From Pseudofrankia asymbiotica (lineage in GTDB: Bacteria > Actinomycetota > Actinomycetes > Frankiales > Frankiaceae), in assembly GCF_001983105.1 (NCBI RefSeq), contig NZ_MOMC01000050.1, positions 5,543 through 16,360 on the forward strand: a DNA stretch of 10,818 bases. Direction: 5' to 3'. Shown here one piece after another: positions 5,603 to 10,818 of the stretch. Positions within the stretch are counted from its first letter, which is position 1; each line of letters opens with the position of its first letter. The notes under the pieces are model-generated. The model searched no databases and had not been told where the DNA came from. It saw nothing but the letters and a program-made list of their open reading frames with translations. The translations under genes and the position numbers were made by a program.

Positions 5603-8422
5603 TCAGTCCGCCGGCTCCGGCGCGGCGAGGGCGTGCAGCAGGACGCCGTCACGCTCACGGATCAGGTCCAGCAGCCCGGCGAGCTCGGCTGGCAGTACGT
5701 AGTCCGCCGCGTCGCCGATCTGGGCCAGCAGCTCGCTCGACTCGTTGATCAGCGCGAACGACTCCACCAGCGTCCGCGCCGGATCCAGCGCCGGCGCGAG
5801 GTCGAGGCCGCCGGACGCGAGGCCCGGCCCGTCGGGCTTGCCGTCGAGGAAGCTCAGGTCGAGGTCGCCCGGGTCGGGTACCTCGCCCACCTGGGCCAGC
5901 GCCCGCTGCGCCGCCGGGCCGGTGGCCGCGATCGTCAGGGTGTCGGCCAGGTCGCGGCGCAGCAGGTTCAGGCCGGCCTCGACGAGCGCTGGCGGCACCG
6001 GGCCCGCCGCGGCCGGCCACCAGCCGCCGATCGTGGTGGGCCACCAGGCGAGCAGCCGCCGCTGGTGACGCAGCGCCTCGGCCAGCGGCGCACGCGCCCG
6101 GTCGGGGTCCTCGCCGCCGGCCAGGCAGTATCCCCACCGCGCGAGCGCCCGCGCGTGGTCACGCTGCCGGCCCGGGTCGTCGGCGGCCTCCTCGGCGAGC
6201 CGGCGGCGGATGCGCAGCACCGCCAGCACGATCGGCTCCGCCTCCCGGGCGGCGGCCGGGCCCCGCAGGGTGAGCAGCCGGGTGGCGCGCAGGTTCAGCA
6301 GGTCGGCCGTCGCGGCGAGCTCGGCCGGGCCGTCGCCGTCGACGGCCGCCAGCGCTATGGACACGGCCCGCTCGTGCAGCCCCGCCCAGGCCGGCATGTC
6401 CGTGCGCAGCACCCCGACGACCTGCAGCGCGGCCGTCGGGTCCGGCTGGCGGGCCAGCACCGCCTCGACCGCCTCCGCGAGCGGCCCCGGCTCGGCGATC
6501 CGCGGCAGCACCATCGCCGCGTCGACGACGAGCCGGGCCGGGTCGCCGGCGAGCAGCTCGGCGACGTCGGCGGCGAGATCCGGGTGGCGCGGGAGCACCC
6601 GGCCCAGCGTCGTCAGCGCCCGGCGTGCCTGCTCCCACCCGACCAGCCGGCCGACCTTGGCGAGCAGGCCGCGCTGGGCGAGCAGCGTCTGGGCGACGAG
6701 CTCCTCGCCGACCCGGTCCGGCCGCAGCGGCGCGACCAGCTGCTCGTCGTCGAGCCGCGGCACCGGCGGGTAGAGATCGCACACCCATCGCAGGTAGCGG
6801 TCGACGGCGTAGGGGGCGGCGCCGTCGAGGGGCCGCAGGACGGCGAGCAGGCCGTGCAGCTCGGGTTCGGTGCGGGCGCCGAACAGTGTCGCGGCGCTCA
6901 CCACGGCGTCGAGGCGGCGGATGAACGGCTCCGGCAGCGACGCCTGGCGCAGGCTGCGCCGCCAGTACCGCCGCTCGTGCCGCAGCAGCCGCCCCAGGGC
7001 GGTGTCCGCCGCCTGTCCGCCAACCGGCCGTCCCGCCGGGCCCTGGCCGCCGGGCCGGGTGCCGCCGGGCCGGGGCCGACTCGGCGGCGAGGGCCAAGCC
7101 GGCTCGCCACCGGCCGGCGGCACCGCGGGCTCCGGCTCCGTCGCCGCGGCGACCTCCGCGTCGAGCACGCTGTTCAGCGCGGCGGCGTGGATGGACAGCA
7201 GCGAGCCGGCCGCGGCCCCTCCCGATGCCGCGCCCGCGTCGAGGCCCGGCGGCATCACGTCGGGTGCCGTCCCGGGAGCCCGCAGTCCGAGCCGCCGGGC
7301 GAAGGCCGCCGCCGCGCGCAGGAACTCCTCGTCGGGGTCGAAGCCGCCGCTGGGCAGCGTCAGGTCGTGCCAGGGCATCGCCGCCGCGGTGAAGAGCACG
7401 GCGACGGCGTCGCTGTCCGGGTACTCGGAAAGCTCCCGCAGCCAGTCGCCGCCCGCCCTGGCCAGCAGCAGCAGCCGGGCCGGCACCGACCCCGGCCGCC
7501 GCGCGAGCAGCGCCTCGGCCAGCCGGCCCACCCGTTCGGTGTCGCTCTCGGCGTAGTCGACGACGAGGAGCTGCGGGACGCCGAGCTCGCCGGCCCTGGC
7601 GACGTCGTCGAACGACGGCTGGCCGGGGCGGGCGGCGGCGAGCGGGCCCGCCACCCAGCCGAGGGCGCGCCGCCGCGCGCACAGCTCCAGCGCGAGCCGC
7701 GACTTGCCCTGGCCGCCGGCGCCGGTGAGCAGCAGCGCCGAGGTGGGCGCGGCGCCGTCGAGCCAGTGCTCGAGCACCGCCAGCTCCGCGTCCCGGCCCC
7801 GGAACGGCACGACCCCCAGCTCGGGCCGCAGCAGCGCGCTCGGCGGCAGCTCCGCCGGTGCGGGCCCTCCCCCGGGGTCACCGCCGTCCGGCGGCGGGGT
7901 GAGCAGGCGGCTGACGAACAGCGCGGGGGCGACCACGCGCAGCTCGGCCACCAGGTCTCGCAGGTCGCCGCCGATGTGCCGGTTGCGCAGGTACAGGTAC
8001 TGCCGGCTCGCGAGCGCCGCGATGTCGTCCGGGAGCTGGTCGGCCCGCGGCGCCCTGGTCTCGGTGAGCAGCACCGGGATGACGGGGATGCCGGCCGCGA
8101 GCGACTCGGCGATCTCCCGGCGCACCCAGTCGTCCGGCTGGTGCAGCGCCGGCTCCCCGCCCGAGCCCCGGCTGGTCGCCGTCAGCCAGTCCGGCCCGAT
8201 CAGCACGACCGTCACGGCCGAGCGGCGCAGCCCGTCCGCCAGCCGCTCGGGAAACGCCTGACCGGCCCGGATCGAACGGCTCGACCGGAACACGTGCCGC
8301 TCGCCGACCAGCGCGCACAGCTCCCGGTCCAGCACCACCGCCGCGTACGCGCCCGGATCCCGGCCCCGGAAACTCAGGAAGACGCTGGTTCGGGCCGGGC
8401 CGCCCGCCGGCCCGGTCGGCAC
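5603..8422 (-). CDS. TIR-STAND protein: TIR domain, P-loop NTPase, TPR-like repeats
   Basis: A 939-residue multidomain protein. Residues 11-165 form a TIR domain: box 1 VFLSFRGRD (14-22), the BB-loop region RSSRSIRAGQAF (47-58), strand TVVLIGPDWL (71-80) and the helix DDWVRREIAESL (97-108), where E103 sits at the catalytic glutamate position of NAD-cleaving TIRs. A Pro/Gly linker (175-192) leads to a STAND-type NTPase: FRGRDAEL (207-214), Walker A GAGGQGKS (234-241), Walker B LLVVDYAES (285-293) and ARLLLLAR (315-322). A disordered Gly/Pro/Ala linker (383-475) follows, then helical repeats to the end; residues 725-790 have a TPR-like pattern. Proteins of this layout act as intracellular sensors whose effector domain is triggered by oligomerisation. 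NAD cleavage is inferred, not shown. The GTG start at 8422 is 10 bases after the regulator's stop; its ribosome binding site (GAGGGG) overlaps that stop codon, implying coupled translation. Confidence 0.88.
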   Translation of the reverse strand: MPTGPAGGPARTSVFLSFRGRDPGAYAAVVLDRELCALVGERHVFRSSRSIRAGQAFPERLADGLRRSAVTVVLIGPDWLTATSRGSGGEPALHQPDDWVRREIAESLAAGIPVIPVLLTETRAPRADQLPDDIAALASRQYLYLRNRHIGGDLRDLVAELRVVAPALFVSRLLTPPPDGGDPGGGPAPAELPPSALLRPELGVVPFRGRDAELAVLEHWLDGAAPTSALLLTGAGGQGKSRLALELCARRRALGWVAGPLAAARPGQPSFDDVARAGELGVPQLLVVDYAESDTERVGRLAEALLARRPGSVPARLLLLARAGGDWLRELSEYPDSDAVAVLFTAAAMPWHDLTLPSGGFDPDEEFLRAAAAFARRLGLRAPGTAPDVMPPGLDAGAASGGAAAGSLLSIHAAALNSVLDAEVAAATEPEPAVPPAGGEPAWPSPPSRPRPGGTRPGGQGPAGRPVGGQAADTALGRLLRHERRYWRRSLRQASLPEPFIRRLDAVVSAATLFGARTEPELHGLLAVLRPLDGAAPYAVDRYLRWVCDLYPPVPRLDDEQLVAPLRPDRVGEELVAQTLLAQRGLLAKVGRLVGWEQARRALTTLGRVLPRHPDLAADVAELLAGDPARLVVDAAMVLPRIAEPGPLAEAVEAVLARQPDPTAALQVVGVLRTDMPAWAGLHERAVSIALAAVDGDGPAELAATADLLNLRATRLLTLRGPAAAREAEPIVLAVLRIRRRLAEEAADDPGRQRDHARALARWGYCLAGGEDPDRARAPLAEALRHQRRLLAWWPTTIGGWWPAAAGPVPPALVEAGLNLLRRDLADTLTIAATGPAAQRALAQVGEVPDPGDLDLSFLDGKPDGPGLASGGLDLAPALDPARTLVESFALINESSELLAQIGDAADYVLPAELAGLLDLIRERDGVLLHALAAPEPAD
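7046..7074 (-). repeat. 15-bp microduplication in the TIR-STAND linker
   Basis: GCCGCCGGGCCGGG is present at 7046-7059 and again at 7061-7074, a 15-base period that keeps the frame. It encodes a repeated Pro-Gly-Gly-Thr/Gln type block in the disordered linker between the NTPase and the C-terminal helices. Confidence 0.5.
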
Positions 8423-8432
8423 CGGCGGCCCC

Positions 8433-9845
8433 TCAGCCGGCGCGCGCCAGCAGCGGGCGGACCCGGGTGCGCACGTCGTGCAGCGCCGGGTGGTGCTGCC
8501 AGCGACGGGTAGCCGCCCCGAAGCCGCGCAGGTCGGCGCGGATCGTCGCCGAGTCGGCGCGGCGGACCTCCTCGGCGAGGCCGTCCAGCTCGCGGCAGGC
8601 GCCGTCGAGGTCACCCTCGATGGCGCGGGCGAGCGCCAGGCGCACCCCGAAGCGGGCGCGCGCGCGGGCCTGCCCGGCTGGCATGGCGGCGAGCCAGGCG
8701 GCCAGCAGCTCGGCCGCCTCGGCCGAGCGCCCCAGGTCGACGAGGCACCAGCCGCGCACCAGCGCGGTGTGGGCGTCCGTGCTCGGGCCGAGCATGAGGT
8801 CGGGGCTCTGTTCCGGCTGGACGCGGGCCGCGAACGCCTCGGCCGTGTCGAGCAGGCGCATCGCCTGGGTGTGGTCACCGGCCAGGGCGTGCCCCTGCGC
8901 CTCCCGCAGTGCCGCGAGCCAGCGCACCCGCGGCGGCAGGCCGGAGCGGCGGCGCACCGGCGCGACCAGCGCGACCGCCCCACCCGCGTCACCCCGGTAC
9001 AGGGCGACCAGGGCGCGCCGGACCTGGGCGTACTCCCCCAGCGTCTCGTCGCCGCCGGCCGCCGCGTAGACGACCGCCTGCTCGGTCCACCACATCGCCG
9101 TCCGGTCGTCGCCGGTCTCCTGGGCCATCCACCCGGTGAACTCCGCGACGCGGGAGGCCAGCACCAGCAACGCCCGCTGGTCGCCGCCGTGCGCCTCGCC
9201 GGCGAGCACGCGGACGGTGTGCAGCAGGCCGATCGTCATCGGCAGCACCGCGGCCGGGCTGAGGGTCCGGCCGAGCTTGCGCAGGGAGCCGGCGACGGCG
9301 GCGAGGCCTTCGACGTCGACGGCGGCCGTGGCGTAGGTGCCGGTGAAGCTGACGACGCCGAGCCCGTCGGCCATGCCGGCGAGCGACCGCACGATCCCCT
9401 CGGCGAACCGGCCGCGCCCGTCGGGCGCGAGCTCGAGCACCCACGTCTGCGGGCTGGGCAGCGGCGGCCCGCCACCGGCACCCATTCCCGGCCCGGCCGG
9501 GTGGCCGCCGCCCTGGCCCGCCGGGCCAGGGCCGTCCATCGAGGTGTCCGGGGCCGGACCGGTGCCACGGTCTCGGCGCTGGACGAGCGCCAGCAGGGCG
9601 CCGTCGGCGCCGACGGCGGCGTCGACCTGTCGGCCGAGCTGCTCGCTTGGTCTCTTGCCCCCGGACTCGACCTTGCTCAGGTGTCCCTTGCTGTAATGTG
9701 TCCGGCGCGCCAGCTCCCCGAGCGTCAGCCCGGCCGCGAGGCGCCGCCGGTGCAGCTCGGTGCCGAAGTCCGAGATACCCGCACGTGCGTCGTCGCGTTC
9801 CGCTGGTCCGCCGTCCAGCCCATTCAGCTCATTGCCACCGGGCAC
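8433..9845 (-). CDS. XRE-family regulator with TPR-like C-terminal domain
   Basis: A 470-residue DNA-binding protein. Residues 27-85 are a helix-turn-helix of the XRE/Cro type: FGTELHRRRLAAGLTLGELARRTHYSKGHLSKVESGGKR and following, with the recognition helix around SKGHLSKVE. A Gly/Pro-rich linker (95-130) connects to about 330 residues of helical repeats (for example WWTEQAVVYAAAGGDE and LVRGWCLVDLGRSAEAAELL) like the ligand- or peptide-sensing TPR regions of actinobacterial XRE regulators. The GTG at 9845 is chosen because a G-run (GGGGGG) lies 5 bases upstream. The frame runs to an ATG at 10010, but the extra 55 residues look unlike coding sequence and cover likely regulatory repeats. It forms an operon with the downstream TIR-STAND gene and presumably controls it and itself. 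The sensed signal is unknown. Confidence 0.87.
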   Translation of the reverse strand: MPGGNELNGLDGGPAERDDARAGISDFGTELHRRRLAAGLTLGELARRTHYSKGHLSKVESGGKRPSEQLGRQVDAAVGADGALLALVQRRDRGTGPAPDTSMDGPGPAGQGGGHPAGPGMGAGGGPPLPSPQTWVLELAPDGRGRFAEGIVRSLAGMADGLGVVSFTGTYATAAVDVEGLAAVAGSLRKLGRTLSPAAVLPMTIGLLHTVRVLAGEAHGGDQRALLVLASRVAEFTGWMAQETGDDRTAMWWTEQAVVYAAAGGDETLGEYAQVRRALVALYRGDAGGAVALVAPVRRRSGLPPRVRWLAALREAQGHALAGDHTQAMRLLDTAEAFAARVQPEQSPDLMLGPSTDAHTALVRGWCLVDLGRSAEAAELLAAWLAAMPAGQARARARFGVRLALARAIEGDLDGACRELDGLAEEVRRADSATIRADLRGFGAATRRWQHHPALHDVRTRVRPLLARAG

Positions 9846-9884
9846 CGTTTCCCCCCAAGCGACGGCCGGTCTGGCGCGTTTCGC

Positions 9885-9920
9885 CGGCTCCGTGCCGGAT
9901 GGTACCGGCCGGCGGAGCCG
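9885..9920 (-). promoter_or_regulatory. Nested hairpin in the leader of the regulator gene
   Basis: CGGCTCCG (9885-9892) pairs with CGGAGCCG (9913-9920); inside it GCCGG (9894-9898) pairs with CCGGC (9905-9909) around a 6-base loop. It lies 40 bases upstream of the regulator start, so it would be a structured 5' leader if transcription begins further up, as expected. Role in translation or attenuation is inference. Confidence 0.4.
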
Positions 9921-9949
9921 ACAAGGCCCGCTGAACACCGGAATGGGCC

Positions 9950-9985
9950 GTTGTCCGTTTCCCATCCCACATGCCCACGGACAAC
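9950..9985. promoter_or_regulatory. Candidate operator: 9-bp inverted repeat upstream of the regulator
   Basis: GTTGTCCGT (9950-9958) and ACGGACAAC (9977-9985) are perfect inverted copies separated by 18 bases, about 105 bases upstream of the XRE gene. Half-site centres are 27 bases apart. A -10-like TAATCT on the minus strand (9996 to 9991) would place transcription start at this element, a usual position for autorepression by an XRE protein. No clear -35 box is visible. Binding by the adjacent regulator is inference. Confidence 0.45.
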
Positions 9986-10023
9986 CCGGGAGATTACGCA
10001 GTCGGACCACCCAGAATCGAGAC

Positions 10024-10057
10024 AGGCCGGGCGTGACATCGGGGGGACGCCCGGCCT
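10024..10057. promoter_or_regulatory. Perfect 11-bp inverted repeat in the divergent intergenic region
   Basis: AGGCCGGGCGT (10024-10034) and ACGCCCGGCCT (10047-10057) are perfect inverted copies around a 12-base spacer that contains a run of six G. It lies roughly midway between the divergent regulator and deacetylase genes. It resembles an intrinsic hairpin but has no U-run on either strand and no gene ends there. A binding site or DNA cruciform element is more likely than a terminator. Confidence 0.45.
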
Positions 10058-10120
10058 CTGGTCACGAAGACGGGCCGCCCGGGTCATACCGGAGCAACGG
10101 TGACCTGAAGGCAGCCTGTC

Positions 10121-10148
10121 TTGCGGCGGCCCACCTGGGCGAGACAAT
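10121..10148 (+). promoter_or_regulatory. Possible promoter of the polysaccharide deacetylase gene
   Basis: TTGCGG (10121-10126) and GACAAT (10143-10148) are separated by 16 bases and resemble -35 and -10 boxes of a housekeeping sigma promoter. The predicted start of transcription would be about 60 bases before the GTG start. Matches are partial, so this is only the best candidate in the interval. Confidence 0.3.
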
Positions 10149-10172
10149 CGTCAGGCCGAGCGCACACGCCCT

Positions 10173-10194
10173 GGGCGGGAGGTCTCTCCCACCC
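10173..10194 (+). other. Hairpin just upstream of the deacetylase ribosome binding site
   Basis: GGGCGGGAG (10173-10181) pairs with CTCCCACCC (10186-10194), eight of nine positions, with a 4-base loop. It ends 7 bases before the G-rich ribosome binding site at 10201-10209 and could affect translation of the deacetylase mRNA. Confidence 0.3.
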
Positions 10195-10212
10195 CGCGGC
10201 GAGGGGGGGATC

Positions 10213-10818
10213 GTGCTCGTGGAAGGCGGTACCGAACGGGCCGGCGGTGGCCGCCACGCGGGCGCCCCGCGCATGCTGGGAGGCGTCGCCGGGGCGGTGC
10301 TCGGCGCCGCCACGGTCGGCTACGCGGGTCCCGCGGTCACGTCCTGGCCGGCGCTGCGGGCACGGCTGACGCCCGGGCTCGCCGGTCTCGGCCGCCAGGA
10401 CCATGTGGCCCTGACGTTCGACGACGGACCGGACCCGGCCTCGACCCCCCGTTTCCTGGACGCGCTGGCCGCCGCGGGCGCCCGGGCGACCTTCTTCCTG
10501 CTGGGCTCGATGCTCGCCCGCTCGCCGTGGCTGGGCCGGGAGCTGGCCGAGGCCGGCCACGAGGTCGCCGTGCACGGCTGGCGGCATCGATACACCCTTC
10601 TCCGCACCCCCTCGGCGCTCTACGACGACGTCGCGCGGGCCACGGACCTCATCGTCGATGTCACCGGGTGCCAGCCGGTGTTCTTCCGCCCGCCGTACGG
10701 GGTGCTCAGCACCGGAGCACTGGCCGCGGCGAGGCGCCTGGGTCTGCGGCCGGTGCTGTGGACCGCCTGGGGCCGGGACTGGCGGCGCGGGGCGACCCCG
10801 GAGTCGGTGCTGGCCGCC
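10213..10818 (+). CDS. Polysaccharide deacetylase (NodB homology), 3' end outside window
   Basis: The first 202 codons are present; the gene runs off the window. A hydrophobic segment near the N terminus (LGGVAGAVLGAATVGYAG, 22-39) suggests a signal peptide or membrane anchor, so the enzyme acts at the cell envelope. The NodB-type catalytic domain follows: motif 1 TFDDGPDP (68-75, metal and base aspartates D70/D71), motif 2 HGWRH (121-125, metal histidines) and motif 3 RPPYG (159-163). Such enzymes remove N- or O-acetyl groups from cell-wall or capsular polysaccharides; the substrate here is unknown. The GTG at 10213 is chosen for its position after a GAGGGGGGGA ribosome binding site; GTG 10219 is also possible. 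It is divergent from the XRE regulator and separated from it by about 367 bases. Confidence 0.86.
   Translation, partial: MLVEGGTERAGGGRHAGAPRMLGGVAGAVLGAATVGYAGPAVTSWPALRARLTPGLAGLGRQDHVALTFDDGPDPASTPRFLDALAAAGARATFFLLGSMLARSPWLGRELAEAGHEVAVHGWRHRYTLLRTPSALYDDVARATDLIVDVTGCQPVFFRPPYGVLSTGALAAARRLGLRPVLWTAWGRDWRRGATPESVLAA

Noticed and set aside
5633..8512. Very long plus-strand open frame of 959 residues opposite the TIR-STAND gene
   Set aside because: It is the antisense shadow of a strongly G/C-third-biased gene; its translation is rich in Arg/Gly/Gln with no domain pattern, whereas the minus strand has clear TIR and P-loop motifs.
9846..10010. N-terminal extension of the XRE regulator from an ATG at 10010
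   Set aside because: The extra 55 residues are unlike XRE proteins, cover inverted repeats that look regulatory, and the GTG at 9845 has a well-spaced G-rich ribosome binding site.

Overview
The window is very GC-rich with strong G/C third-position bias, GTG starts and G-rich ribosome binding sites. This fits a high-GC actinomycete. The gene families (DUF2071, F420-dependent Ddn-like reductase, XRE-TPR regulator, TIR-STAND) suit a Frankia- or Streptomyces-like organism, but the genus cannot be fixed from the sequence alone.

Left part (1-3807). An operon on the minus strand, read from about 3616 down to 672, encodes a complete ABC-2 type exporter of the COG4587/COG3694/COG4586 type: two six-helix permeases followed by their ATPase. 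Beyond its end lies about 390 bases with no recognisable gene. After that, at about 25-268, is an internal fragment of a second, nearly identical ATPase gene that lacks Walker A and Walker B. The five base differences in its best-matching 212 bases are all synonymous.

Middle part (3808-5454). Two plus-strand genes: a DUF2071 (YqjF-like) protein with a long repetitive Gly/Ser/Ala/Pro tail at its N terminus, and a small F420H2-dependent (Ddn-type) reductase. A GC-rich inverted repeat at 5531-5568 lies between the reductase and the convergent operon to its right and probably terminates both.

Right part (5603-9845). A tightly coupled two-gene minus-strand operon: an XRE helix-turn-helix regulator with a helical-repeat C-terminal region, then a 939-residue TIR-STAND protein. 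The latter has a TIR domain with the catalytic-type glutamate, a P-loop STAND NTPase and TPR-like C-terminal repeats. The stop codon of the first gene lies inside the ribosome binding site of the second. This is the best candidate for an interesting system here: a self-regulated, NAD-cleaving conflict (anti-phage or abortive-infection type) module. The intergenic region upstream of it (9846-10212) holds several inverted repeats, including one that looks like an operator.

Right edge (10213-10818). A divergent plus-strand gene for a membrane-anchored or secreted polysaccharide deacetylase (NodB fold) runs off the end of the window. No tRNA, rRNA, CRISPR array, intact insertion sequence or origin was seen.
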